This document shows positions 34,150 to 45,608 of a stretch of DNA of 64,000 bases, one piece after another. Origin of the DNA: Apium graveolens (lineage: Eukaryota; Streptophyta; Magnoliopsida; Apiales; Apiaceae); the NCBI RefSeq assembly GCF_009905375.1, contig NC_133649.1, positions 232,661,792 to 232,725,791 of the forward strand, in the 5' to 3' direction. The notes under the pieces are model-generated. The model was not told the DNA's origin, made no database searches, and saw only the letters and a program-made list of their open reading frames with translations. Numbering within the stretch: position 1 is the first letter of the stretch; each line of letters begins with the position of its first letter. A program made the translations under genes and the position numbers.

Positions 34150-35765
34150 TTCTCATCCCTATTCCTTGAGATCTTCAGATCTTTGAATGTACATTTCTAT
34201 TTCCTCATCATACTTTCTCTTTCTCACCTTATATTCAGCCTTGTTTCTTGCTCTCCTTTCTTTCCTTTCTATCAACCATTCAGCTAAAACGGACCTTCAT
34301 GCCCTAGTTGCAGTATCCTTATCCTTCAGTAATCTTATCACTCTCTTAATTTCTGTGGGTGAAAAGGTGTCCATTAAGTTGCTGCCAAGAAATGTGAAGG
34401 ACCCATCCTGATAGTAGATTCTTAATTCCCTTAGTGTTACAACCCATACTCTGACCATTTCCTCAGCTAGTTGTTGAAAGTAGTATTCATCTGAGATGCA
34501 CAATTTTAGAGGTAGAAAATTACTTTGATTATATTAATTCCAGATGGCCCTCTCAGTGACTTGAATATTCTTAGGTTTTCTCCCAACAGACTTGTAGTGA
34601 ATTTTGGTTGATGGCTTAGCAGAAGGTAGATTTAAGAGTTTCTTGAGAAATGTTTGATTTGAGGTGATTGGTATTTTCAGAAAGGTTTTAGTAGTTTGTT
34701 TGTACAAGTATTTTGTATTTGAGGTAGGAGGTGATTCAGTGTATGAGTTTGTTGGCATAGAAGGTTGAGCTTGGTTAATTTGGATTTTTAGGGTTTGTTG
34801 TTGTTGTGATACCGAGCCATCTTGTCTTTTCTTCCTTCTTCTTTCATCCCCTTTCTTCTTTTCATCTTCCTTTTTCTCATCTTTCTTCTTATCCTTGCTT
34901 CCAGTTGCTCTTGAAGATTGACTTGGATTTGAGCCAGAAGGTTTTTGTTCATCATACTTCTGCTCATCATCATCCTTGTCATCTTTTAGATTAAATTGAG
35001 AAGATGGCAACATGGTGTCAGCATTTATCAGAAACTTTCAAGAATTCTGATCATTTCTTCATCTTCAAGTTTCTTGACCTTTTTGTATTTTAAATCAGAT
35101 TGAAGAGTCATGATCAGCCTCATGTTCCCTCTCACACAGTTCTTGGGAACATTGAAGATTTTGTTCTTCTTTGTCTGTGAGAAGATGTAAGACACCCCTT
35201 TCCTTGGATATAGATAGGCTTCAGGAAAAGATGCTATATGTGCATTTTTAAGCTCATGAATAAGCTGAATGTCCTCTGTGATGACTACATGTACTTTATC
35301 AATCACAAAATCTAGCTCAGATGCCCTTAGTGTTCTGAGATTTGAAAGGGATACTTGAAGGCATCTATCCATACCACCATCATTGATATTGACAACAATC
35401 CTCTTCTGTAAGTAGTTCTCAATATTCACAACTACTGCCCTAATTGAGTTGATAGTCTTGGCCAATGCTCTTTTATATGTGATGAAGTTATTTTGAAGAG
35501 ACATCCTCAGGACTGCAAGAAGTTCACTGAATTCTTGATATTGATTTGGTCCTTCTGCAGCCTTGATGAGTCTTTCTTTTCCCACACCTTGAAATTATTG
35601 AGTTTGTGAAGAACTTTGGCCAACTTGAATAAGCTCCTTAGATTTAGATTTAGCATCCTTGGATTGTTGAATTCTAGCCTCAATCTTCCCCTTAGTCTTG
35701 GTGACAGGTATGAGTAGAGAAGTTGGTAATTATGGCCTTATATCTTCAGGTAGTGAGGGCAGTGG
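34150..35765 (-). pseudogene. Cop3 ORF3 (Sirevirus third ORF) relic
   Basis: Successive frames at 35028-35585, 34534-35013 and 34297-34503 form one gene downstream of pol position. The first has helical sequence with LRMSLQNNFITYKRALAKT and SYIFSQTKKNKIFNVPKN. The second is very basic and acidic (KDKKKDEKKEDEKKK) and probably disordered. The third ends with a region such as LRELRIYYQDGSFTFLGS, placed like the NLPERLVFKYKGGKE segment of Cop5. Stops and frameshifts separate the pieces, and Gyp3 removes the N-terminus. Sirevirus third ORFs are often called env-like, but I see no signal peptide or membrane segment here. The function is unknown. Confidence 0.6.
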
Positions 35766-38512
35766 TGTGACATCCCCAAATCCGGGGTCAGGATTGGATG
35801 TCACAACACAACTTTAAACAATATAAACCTGTATATTAAAACAAATATACATACAATCACTCATTATTCCGGATTGCTTACAGGTTATGGTATGAAACAA
35901 GAGTCTAACCTTTTAAAATTACAATATTTAAATATAATTTCATTACCTCTTTACTAATTTCCTCGTATTGATCATTCTAGCACCTCCAATTTTTTTTCAA
36001 CCGGGATCTCTCCACTTTTGCTGTATATTAAAAGCTATTCACTTTTATCCTCATTTGATACTGAAAGAAATAAGAGTTCACAAAGCAAGAGTGAGTGAGC
36101 CAAAAATACCCAACAAGTATCATAAATGGTTTTCAGGTATCAGATCAAAGAAACTTCTGGAAATGATTGTTGAATGATTTCAAAACTTCTTTATTTATTT
36201 AAAACAGTTGAGCGAATAAAACATCATCCCTCATTGGCCTTTAATCATAAATCACATTTTTCTGTAAAAGAACAGTGAACGTTTCAATGTTTCATCCCTT
36301 TGAATCAAATCTTTGTTTGATTTTGTAATTATAAACTATTCAAGAAGGAATGCCGTTAATGGCAATCAATAATAAATTAAACTAGACACTAGAAACCAAC
36401 ATATGCACTATAACCTATTGATCAGTCAGGATATAATGCGAATCTATACCCAACTGCATAGACCCAACCAACATATAGGGTACCCAGACAACTATGACCT
36501 AATAATCAAGGGACCAGCCATCCCTGGCCCTTAGGGTCCAGCTCATTCCTGGCCCTCATCGTAACCATCCAGTCCATGGAGTATTTTGATGTCAAATCAC
36601 TTTAATTTTAAAACATCCCGATTTCAGGTTCGCAAATAACCCGAACTAATGGTTATTTGCTCAAGAGATCAATCGATAATCAAGGATCAAGATCAAAAAG
36701 GCACTGACATAAATAATAGTAATTGCAGTGAAATATAAAAATATTTAACTATTCTGAACTTAGAATAGGAACGAAGAAATATTTGCATTATTTTAGAAGA
36801 AAGTGTAGGAATACTTGCCTCCATTGATAACCCTATGATCTGCAACTATCTACCATATAACTGTCTCAAAATGATTCATAAAGCAAACACCCTTTTGATA
36901 CAAAAGAATTTAGGTCTCAAAAATATTTTTAATAGAAGCAGAATATTTTTCTGAGTCTAGAGGCGTTCGTTTCGTATTAAACGGATGAACGGTATATTTA
37001 ATACGAATTTTTGAACATTTTTCGGAATTAAAACGGGTCTCCGAATCATTTTATAATTAAATAATAGAGTTCGAACACCCGAATTTGACTTTAAAATAAT
37101 TTTATAATAATTATCAAGCCTCAAAAATAATTTTAAATAATATTTTAAAGCTCGAAACTATTTTTTGGAATTTTTTAAGCAAAAATAAATATTTAAATCT
37201 AATTAAATAATCAATTAAAATTAATTAATAAATAATTAAATTAATTAATCAATTAATATTTAAATTAATTGACTAATTAAAAAATTAATTATCAACTAAA
37301 ATTAATTAATTAAATAAGATTTATTTTTGGATTAAAAAATCAGAAATTAAATAATGAATTTTTGGGAATTTTAAAATAATAAAATCAATTTCTAAAATAA
37401 ATAATAAATTTTCCAATTATTTTTTAAATCAAAATTCCAGAAACATTTTCTTAGAATCAGATTTGGGAACAATAGGATTAAACTCAGGTTTAATTTGGGT
37501 CAGCAACCGGGTCACGCGGATCAACGAACGGGTCAACAAGAACAGGTCACCGGAAAGCTTAAACTCCGGTAACAATGTCCGGTTATCGGACTTATTTTCC
37601 GTTGACAACCGACAGCCCCGTTCTGGGGTTAAAACACTGCAGACGGTCCCGATTCTAACTCCAGATCGTTCCAGTAACTCAATCCAAGTAACAGATGCAA
37701 CAAACGACGATTTAATCGTCGAATCCGACCAAAAATGATTCGAAATTCGGCAAGGTCGAAGATTTTTTCGGCAATATATCGAAATAACCGATTCCTCAAC
37801 CAAACAACACATTTTATATTCGAAATCGAAGTTCAGGAATCGTGTAATCTATTTATATCAATCAATTCCGCAACAAGAACATCTAAAATCCCTAAAAATC
37901 GAAATAAAAATGAAATAAACAAAAAGAAACAAAAACACGGTTTCATCGAATCAGCAATCGTCTGATACTAATAAGTACATGAATCGATTCTAAATCACGT
38001 AAGGAAGCTTTTCCAATCATCAATTCAATCAATAACCCTCAGAGCAAAAAGCCCCAAATTCCAACTTACCTACGATAAAAAAAAAAGAAAAAAAAAAGAA
38101 CCCTAGTTTCGAATTTTTAGAAAATCAAACCTCAATTACTATATGTTACCGAACTCTATTTTTGAAGTATAACATATGAAATTGACCAGAAAAACATGCT
38201 CTACAACATGGAATCATCAAAACAATCAGATAAGCACGTTTGCAAAAATTCATATTTTAAATCATATAAATTCAAATTTTGAAAAATTAATAATTTGATA
38301 TCTGTTAAATCTGCAGTAAAATTGATTGTAGATTCTGAAAGTACTTTTTACAAGCTTCGATTCGACTACTTACACGCCCAAATCGGAGTTCGATAACGCC
38401 TTCATTTGTGAGATTGATAATTAAGAACGCGGTGTTTTTGGGGTTTTCTCTGTATTTATCACTTTCCACTGATTAATTATGATTATACGAATAAAATGAA
38501 ATAATAAAAGGG

Positions 38513-38522
38513 CTATTTATAT
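38513..38522 (-). promoter_or_regulatory. LTR promoter TATA box of Gyp3
   Basis: The element strand reads ATATAAATAG followed by CCCTTTTATTATTTCATT, as in Gyp1. Confidence 0.6.
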
Positions 38523-38567
38523 TTATGAAATATTGGTTCATTTTGGATCGAATTGGATCGATAAATT

Positions 38568-38590
38568 AGTTACTTAGCCGCTAAGTAACT
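38568..38590. promoter_or_regulatory. Perfect 23-bp palindrome upstream of the Gyp3 promoter
   Basis: The arms AGTTACTTAGC and GCTAAGTAACT surround a single C. All 11 pairs match. It lies 46 bp upstream of the TATA box on the element strand, the place of a dimer-binding upstream site. Confidence 0.7.
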
Positions 38591-39158
38591 GCAAAAACGA
38601 TCCGATATGATACCCCTAATGGATAATTGTCCAAACCGGGATTTTTATAAAATACTTTATATGAAAATAATGTAATGTTATCCCATCTTTTGAGAATACG
38701 GGTTTTGTTGATCTATCGAAATGATTATCGTCTCAAAAATTTTGCGTCGGGACGCGTACGGGTCAAACCGTAATCCGGGTCGAAAAAATAAAAACATAAA
38801 AAATGTCCGGAATTACTAGATTAGGTTAGGAAGGATTTTTCGGAAGAGTTTCGGGTTGCAAAAACGTAAAAACGGTTGAAGTTGGACGATTCCCGGCTTT
38901 ATAAAACATTTTTGTAATTATTCAGAAAATAATTAATAAATTCGTAAATCATTATAAAATTATATAACACTCCAAAAATTACCAGGAAAATATCACAATT
39001 ATCTATATTTTATCCTAGACATAATAAAATTAACATACTTATACTTTACCACATATAATATCCACATATCAACACCAATCATTAGTTAATTCACCAAAAA
39101 TCACATAATAATTACTTATTGATAAAAAATAATTATACGATATTTACCGGATGTTACA

Positions 39159-39172
39159 TCCTTTCCCCTTAA
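39159..39172 (-). other. Polypurine tract of Gyp3
   Basis: The element strand reads TTAAGGGGAAAGGA directly before the LTR start TGTAACATCC. Confidence 0.75.
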
Positions 39173-41316
39173 AAGGATTCTGTCCTCAGAATCACACTAA
39201 GGATCAGATAAAGATACATTCAAGTATCTCACTTTCATTTGCTCAAGTGAATCTTTCAACCTTATAACTTTTTATAAACTTTTAACTTACACTATCAATC
39301 ATTCCTCAACAGTCTCTCGCGAACCTCATATTTTATTTGTTGCTCGTATAATTCAACTCAAATCTCCATATTCTACATATAATGGATCTAAATTACTCCA
39401 CCTGAGTATGCACATATAAACACCCTATGAACCTGCTATACATGAGGCGGTGAAGCCAACTCACTTACACTTATCCTGCCTATTTTACAGTCTCAAAAGG
39501 ACCAGAATAACGTATATTAATTATTTTTTTCTTTCTAATTCTAGTAATTCAGTGCTTATGAACGTTTCCCACTGATTACTGGTTGTTGAATCTCATTTCC
39601 ACATGTTTCTTTGTTCAGTTAACTTAGTTCATAATCGCTTCCTAATTGTATTCGAGGTTCTTTCATCATTTTCTTAATCTTTTTGTCCATCTGTGAATGA
39701 TGTACTGAAACCCTAGCGTATTAGATTTCTAATGTTCTCGAAATTACTTCAGAATTAAGAATAAACTGAGAAAATCTTGACTGGATATGATTGACGCACA
39801 AACGTATTATCATACCTTAATTTCCTTGAATCACAATCGAGTATATTTGCCGAGCGATAAGCTTTTACTATTTAGAAAAAAATATCCTAACCTGGAGATA
39901 TAACCCGCATATTCTAATCCATATTATCATTTATTTTGGTTCCAATGAGTTCTCATGCGAAACTAACTGCCATGCTCTCCTTTGACGTCTAGTCATATAT
40001 AATGTTTACTCTTTTCTTTATGTCATATTATCAAAAAGTCTTCTTTGACATCTATGTCTTGCATCATATTCTTGGAATAACGTGAATCCCTTGAGTTAAC
40101 GATGTTTAGCCAAGTTTCTCTCTTTTAGTTCTGCCTTACCTAATGTTCGCTCATCTAGGAGTGGTATATACTATTCTGGTTCGACATAATTCACCGTATT
40201 CCAAATATTTCTGGCAAATCTTCAGTCAAATAGTGTTGATCATTTACCATCAATTCTTGGATCTGATGACGTATCACCATTTCTTCAAGCCTCAACTAAC
40301 CTACTTATTGGACAAGTTGTTCATTGATAAAAGAGAATGACTAGGTTTGGAATAACCTATCAATAATGATTCATTTGACGCTTTTCCCCATTTTCTCTTC
40401 ACGTCTGGTGACTGGATATTTCTTTTAGCCTTCGGTACTTAATCATATTCCTGGGATGTATTCCCTACCTCAATTTATAAATGTTTCATCAAATTCTTCA
40501 CTTTACTTCTGTCCAAAAAGATTAATATTATCGATCAATTCCAATCCATACTTGAATCTGATAGCGCATCACAATCTCCTTGTAGCAATATCAACTTATT
40601 CCTTATGTAAAGTATTCATTAATAAAAGGATGGTTAGGTTTAGTTAACCTATCCTCAATAATTTAAATAACGCTTGTTTCATCCATGATTTTCAAGTGAT
40701 TCTCTATATCGTTCCTTAACGAGCTATACTTATTTTTCAAAAAGTTACGATAATAGGTTTACCTTTTGATGCTGCTTTGATTCTTCAATAAATATGACAT
40801 TTACTTACATGTCCTTCTATATCCATTCTTATGCCATGTCAATCCATACCTTTGTTTAAATTTCCATGTTTAATCGCAATCTTCGAATAAATTTCCTATC
40901 TCCAAATATAGGTGTCTCACTCCATGCCTTACATTAGCTCTAGCATCCTGACATTCATAACTTCCTTATATCCTGGAAAATCTTATAAAATTTCTTTATC
41001 ATCCTTTTGATTCCACTTTCCTTTCTAGTCAAGTTCTCCATTCTCATGACTCATTGTCTCTTTTTGACATAAGCGATTCCTTCTTCCTAATTATACTGAT
41101 TTGGGTTATCATTAGGTAAACCATTGTGTGATTAACACTGGAATGAAAACTTTCTATAATTATTTGAATTCTTGTTGACCGAACTATCAAAACCCATTGA
41201 CAGCTACTTCCTTAGCCTTATTCACATAATTGCTAACCGTGCAACTTTCATTTTTAATTAACTTATCTTTGGCTTCTTCGCATTGAAGATATGTTTCAAA
41301 TTATTGAGTTCTATGC
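39173..41316 (-). pseudogene. Decayed 3' part of Gyp3 pol
   Basis: The stretch matches Gyp1 10921-13110 over most of its length. On the element strand, near 39430-39465, the codons for ELASPPH remain, aligning with the integrase C-terminus of Gyp5. No open frame survives; those at 40143-40340 and 40456-40647 are on the other strand and look like chance. The coding part ends abruptly at the Gyp4 LTR. Confidence 0.65.
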
Positions 41317-42343
41317 TGTAATATCCCATATTTTCAATTATTATTATGATAATTATTTGTAATTTGTTTATATGATTTTATGTGAATTTTAGTGAATTAT
41401 CTGGTAATGGGAGTTGATGTTTTGGAAATTTATACGTGATATTCTTTGAGTATTTTAATTTTTATATGTTCAGAATAAAATATAGATAATAGTGATATTT
41501 TTCCGGTAATTTTTGGACTGTTATATGATTTTATAATGATTTATGGATGTATTAATTATTTTCTGAGTAATTACAAAACTATTTTGTATAGCCAAGAATC
41601 GTCCAACTTCAACCGTTTTTACATTTCTACAACCCGAAACTCTTCAGAAAACTCCTTCCTAACCTAATATGATAATTCCAGATATTTTCCGTGTTTTGAC
41701 TTTTTCGATCCGGATTACGGTTTGACCCGTACGCGTCCCGGCGTATAATTTTCGATACAATAATCGTTTTGATAAATCAACAAAACCCGTATTATCGAAA
41801 GACAGGATATTATTACATTATTTTCATATAAATTATTTTATAAGAAGCTCGGTTTGATAATTATCCAAATCTGATACAAAATTATATCATTTTTATCGTT
41901 ACTTAGTGGCTAAGTAGTCTATTTTCGGATCCGATATTATCCAATAGGGTACTTGTTACGTGTTTAAGATGTATTTATATGAATCGATCCGTAATTTGGA
42001 CGCGTGTTTATTTGCGTCTTTATCGAGTTACTCGTTTTATTTCATTTTATGTGTGTTAAATTTTTTTTTGTTTGTTTTTGGGATTTTCTGTTTATCTAGG
42101 AAGCGTTTCTGTTTTTCAAAAATCAACGGACCGGGACCCCGCCGGGACGTCAAATCCCATAAATTTCACGTTTGTATTTTTATAGAATCATTCGTATGTT
42201 AAATACCCGTTATTTTTGCATTTTTGAATTATTCATAATTTTTGGGGAATTTTAATACAAATTTTATATTTTATTACTTTTAAAATTATTCCCCATAATT
42301 ATTATTTTGGGGCTTAATTATTTTAATTAAGGGGTAAAAACAC
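41317..42343 (+). mobile_element. Gyp4: first 1 kb of a gypsy LTR, cut by Cop4
   Basis: It begins TGTAATATCCC. In plus orientation it carries the modules seen inverted in Gyp1 and Gyp3: ACGGTTTGACCCGTACGCGT near 41720, the near-palindrome at 41898-41917 and a TATA-like TATTTATATG near 41970. Cop4 enters at 42344. The remainder should lie beyond Cop4, outside the window. The frame at 41960-42202 is not supported as a gene. Confidence 0.7.
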
Positions 42344-42389
42344 TGTTAGATATATTTGTGATGTCATGTCTAATCTGTTGTGTTTAGTT

Positions 42390-42495
42390 TCAGAACTTAA
42401 TATCAGGACTTATCAGGACTTACTGGAAATCAGAACTTACTGAAATCAGAACTTATATAAGAACTTAAGGCCGTCAGGATTTATATCAGGACTTA
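42390..42495 (+). repeat. Eight copies of the TCAGRACTTA word in the Cop4 LTR
   Basis: Copies start at 42390, 42403, 42413, 42430, 42446, about 42457, about 42474 and 42486. Spacing is 10-17 bp. The word recurs, mainly inverted relative to gene direction, in Cop2 gag. Confidence 0.88.
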
Positions 42496-42678
42496 AGTGC
42501 GGGTACTTCAGATAAGGAATGCAGCTGATTTACAGGAGAGGATCTGGACTAAACAATAGATGATACGCATGAAGAGTTGGACAGCTAGAAGACTTGTAGA
42601 AGATAATATCTGATTGATATATTTTAGGAGACAGAAATATATTCCATATCAATTAGAAGATATCTTGTAACTGTGTAC

Positions 42679-42687
42679 TATATAAAC
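42679..42687 (+). promoter_or_regulatory. LTR promoter TATA box of Cop4
   Basis: TATATAAAC lies about 180 bp after the word array and 230 bp before the LTR end, a usual place for a copia promoter. Confidence 0.65.
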
Positions 42688-42920
42688 ACAGCTTAGGATT
42701 TACACTATAAGTGTTATCATTCATGAGAACATTATTAATTATAACCTAGCAGCTCTTAGTGATATTGTTCATCATTGAGAGAGTAGTTTAACCTACTTTG
42801 TAACAGAGCTTATTATATTGAATAAACTTGATTACTGTTACATACTTGTGTTCTAAATTGATTTGATTGTATAAACACTATATTTAACCCCTTTCTATAG
42901 TGTTGTGTGACCTAACAAGT

Positions 42921-42931
42921 TGTATCAGAGC
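42921..42931 (+). other. Primer binding site of Cop4
   Basis: TGTATCAGAGC follows the LTR after three bases; one base differs from the initiator-Met core in Cop2. Confidence 0.8.
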
Positions 42932-42972
42932 CTCTCTGTTGATATACAAACAGTGAGATCCAGTTTATAATC

Positions 42973-44350
42973 ATGTCTGAAGAAACACAAACTCCACCTA
43001 AGCCCAACAAAACTCAATATACTCAAAACAATCAAACACACAGTCGATATGAGAGTATTAGGGTTCCCATACTGAGAGCATCTGAGTATCCTATATGGAA
43101 GGTAAAGATGGTTATATTTCTGGAAGCCACAGATCCAGATGACCTTGATAGAATTAATGATGGACCATATAAGCCTACCAAGCTCTCTGTTGCAGTTGTT
43201 GATCAACCATCAAAGATGATACCAAAGGAGAAAGGTGATTACACACCTGAAGTCATCTCATCTATTGCCAAGGATGCAAGGGTAAGGCATCTGCTTCATA
43301 GTGCAATTGACAATGTCATGTCAAATAGGGTAATTGGATGCAAGACTGCAAAGGAATTATGGGATGGTTTGGAGACAAGATGTCAGGGAATAGAAGCCAT
43401 CAAAAAGAACAGGAAGACTATACTCACACAAGAGTATGAGCACTTTGATTCAAAAGCTGATGAATCATTAACTGATTTATATGACAAGTTTGCCAAACTC
43501 TTGAATGACCTGTCATTGGTGGACAAGGAATATGATCTTGAAGATTTAAATCTAAAATTCCTTTTAGCTCTTCCTGAAAATTAGGATTTGAAGTCTACTA
43601 CCATAAGAGACAACTATGACCTTACTAAAACTACTCTTGATGAAATTTATGGTATGCTCAAGACTCATAAACTTGAGATGGATCAAAGGAGCAAAAGGCA
43701 TGGAAGAAAGTCAAAGACAGTTGCACTTAAAGCTGGGAGGAATCTCCTAAAGTGGTGGTCTCTAAGAGGGGAAAAGGAAAAGCTCTCATCATATAGTCTG
43801 ATTCAGAGTCATCATATTCTGATGATGATGATTCAGAATCTGAAAATTTATCTGAAGTGGTGTTGATGCAAAGATGATGCAACTGTATGCTCTTATGGTG
43901 AAGAATATCACAAAGATAGCCTACAAGAAATTCAGAAAGGGCAAGAAGTTTTCAAGGAAAGGTGGAAGTTCTGAAAAGAAAGGGTTCAGAAAGTCTAAAG
44001 GCAAAGGAGGAAAGTCTGATAGAGGAGACAACTCAAATGTCAAATGCTATAATTGTGGTGAAAGAGGCCACATCTCTCCTGACTGCAAGAAAGGAAAAAG
44101 TGATAAAGGCCAGACACTTATCACAAAGAAGAAAAACTGGGCAGACACTTCAGATTCTGAAGAAGAGGTGAACTATGCCTTGATGGCAAATGCTGATAGC
44201 AGTTCTGGAACTGCTGAATTAAAGGTACCTCATTCAACTATTGCTTTTCATACTGATGATATTTCTGAGCTAAGATTATATCTTAAAACCATGGTCATTA
44301 GTTTTAGAGATCAGACTTTAGAAAATGAAAGATTAAAATCTGAAAGTCTT
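42973..44350 (+). pseudogene. Cop4 gag
   Basis: ATG 42973 starts MSEETQTPPKPNKTQ. The UBN2-type Gag domain fills residues 30-200 (YPIWKVKMVIFLEATDP, LHSAIDNVMSNRVIGCKT, LNDLSLVDKEYDLEDLNL). One in-frame stop at 43582 and one frameshift near 43735 break it; the last part returns to frame after 43866. An intact CCHC knuckle CYNCGERGHISPDC lies at about 44045-44086. Gyp5 enters after the codons for LKSES at 44350. It is less damaged than Cop2, so it is the younger copy. Confidence 0.88.
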
Positions 44351-45003
44351 TGTAATATTTGGGATATACCGTGTAATTATTTTGCTAATAAATAATTATT
44401 ATGTATTGTTAAGTGTTGAATGTGTTTGGATGTTTAAAAATAATATTAATTGAGTATTTTAATTTTTATATGTCCAAAATAAAATATAAATAATTGTCAT
44501 ATCTTCCTATTTATTTTTATGTTGATTTATGATTTTATAGGAAATATATGGATTTTATAAAATCTTTTTTCCAAGTATTTAAAAACTATTTTATACAATC
44601 GGGAACCAACCGACATCACCCGTTTTTACATTTTTATAACCCGAAACTCTTCCAAGAACTCCTTCCTAACCAAATTGCAATATTCCGAGCATTTTCCATG
44701 TTTCGACTTTTTCGATCCGGAGTACGGTTTGTCCTGTGCGGGTCCCGACGCAACATTTTCGATACATTATTCTTTCGGTAAATCAATATAACTCGTATTT
44801 TTGATAAACGGGATCTTTTTATTAAACTATCACAATTATCACCTCGTAATACGTGTAACCAGGCGCTGAGACCAAGACCGCAGTATAAATTGTACTGATT
44901 TGGATAATTATCTCGAAAACCGCAACCGTTTGGATCCGTTTTTATAAATAAACATACCATTTTATATCTGGAATGATCCAACGGGATACTAATTTTCCGT
45001 AAT

Positions 45004-45012
45004 TATAAATAG
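45004..45012 (+). promoter_or_regulatory. LTR promoter TATA box of Gyp5
   Basis: TATAAATAG is about 650 bp into the LTR. The 3' LTR has TATAAATAT at 54338-54346. Confidence 0.6.
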
Positions 45013-45587
45013 CCTTTACCGTATTTTATTTCGTACCGAAAATTATTTGCAAACAGTAATTATATAGTTTTTACAGAGAAAATTTATATATTCATAAACC
45101 TTTCTGAAAATCAAACCAAAATCGAGGTGTTAGTGATCTTTGTTTGGAAAGCTCGAGTAACCAAATCGAAGGTCTTGAGGAGTACTTTCAGAATCTGTGA
45201 TCCATACACCTGCAGAAATCAAGGTTATTTTTCTATAATTTTTATTATTTTTGTATTATTTTAATTAAAAATATGAATTTTTGTTCGGATGATTGTTTGA
45301 ATGATTTGATGATTGCATGTTGTAGAGCTTGTTTTCCTGATGATTTTGATATATTATATGACTGATTTGGAGTTCAATAACATGTTCAAAATTGAGTTTG
45401 ATTTTCGAATTTTGAAATTAGGGTTTATAACCCGTATGAATGTTCTTAATTGAAATTTAGGCCTTTTTGATCTAGGGGTTATTAGCTATTGATATATAGT
45501 GGGTTCTGTTCCTTATGAAATTTGCAATCGATTGGTATATAGAGGATTCGTGAATCGAAGGGAGTTGTGATTTTAAGTTCACGTCGA

Positions 45588-45608
45588 GTTCGCCGGAAAC
45601 CGGCGAAC
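45588..45608 (+). promoter_or_regulatory. Perfect hairpin in the Gyp5 LTR leader
   Basis: The arms GTTCGCCGG and CCGGCGAAC (9 pairs) flank AAA, about 580 bp after TATA. The 3' LTR copy near 54937 has one changed base in the arm. The role is unknown; it would fold in the RNA leader. Confidence 0.6.

Larger units (their letters stand above)
32988..35765 (-). mobile_element. Cop3: 3' part of a second Sirevirus-like copia family
   Basis: On the minus strand, ORF3 remnants (35765 to about 34150) are followed by a purine-rich stretch (GAAACAGGAGATGAGACA near 33955-33975) and then LTR-like sequence down to 32988. The layout is that of the Cop5 3' end, but the sequences differ, so it is another family. 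The Gyp3 LTR cuts it at 35766 and the solo LTR borders it at 32987. Gag and pol are absent. Confidence 0.65.
35766..39158 (-). repeat. 3' LTR of Gyp3
   Basis: It runs TGTGACATCCCC to GGATGTTACA. It contains the ATTAATTA-rich block at 37190-37320, a TATA box, a perfect palindrome at 38568-38590 and the conserved GACGCGTACGGGTCAAACC block near 38753. The frames at 37429-37965 do not resemble a protein family and are judged chance. Confidence 0.8.
35766..41316 (-). mobile_element. Gyp3: Ty3/gypsy element, 3' LTR and part of pol
   Basis: On the minus strand, decayed pol (41316 to 39173) leads to a polypurine tract and a 3393-bp LTR. It is closely related to Gyp1 in both parts. It interrupts Cop3 ORF3 on the left. 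On the right it is cut by Gyp4 at 41317, and its 5' half does not appear in the window. Confidence 0.75.
42344..42917 (+). repeat. 5' LTR of Cop4
   Basis: The ends are TGTTAGATAT and GTGACCTAACA, that is TGTTAG...CTAACA, a perfect 6-bp terminal inverted repeat. It contains an eight-copy ATCAGRACTTA array and the TATA box at 42679-42687. Confidence 0.9.
42344..44350 (+). mobile_element. Cop4: Ty1/copia element, 5' LTR and gag, cut by Gyp5
   Basis: A complete 574-bp LTR, primer site and gag are present. Gyp5 interrupts after the first zinc knuckle. It is the same family as Cop2 (Gag alignable throughout). The flank before the LTR is AACAC; the 3' end is outside the window. Confidence 0.88.

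Noticed and set aside
34187..34411. Plus-strand frame resembling a membrane protein
   Set aside because: It is the antisense of Cop3 ORF3, whose lysine codons read as Phe and Leu on the other strand.
37429..37965. Overlapping open frames of 76-127 codons on both strands in the Gyp3 LTR
   Set aside because: They lie inside an LTR, have no family pattern and overlap each other; the Gyp1 LTR does not keep them.
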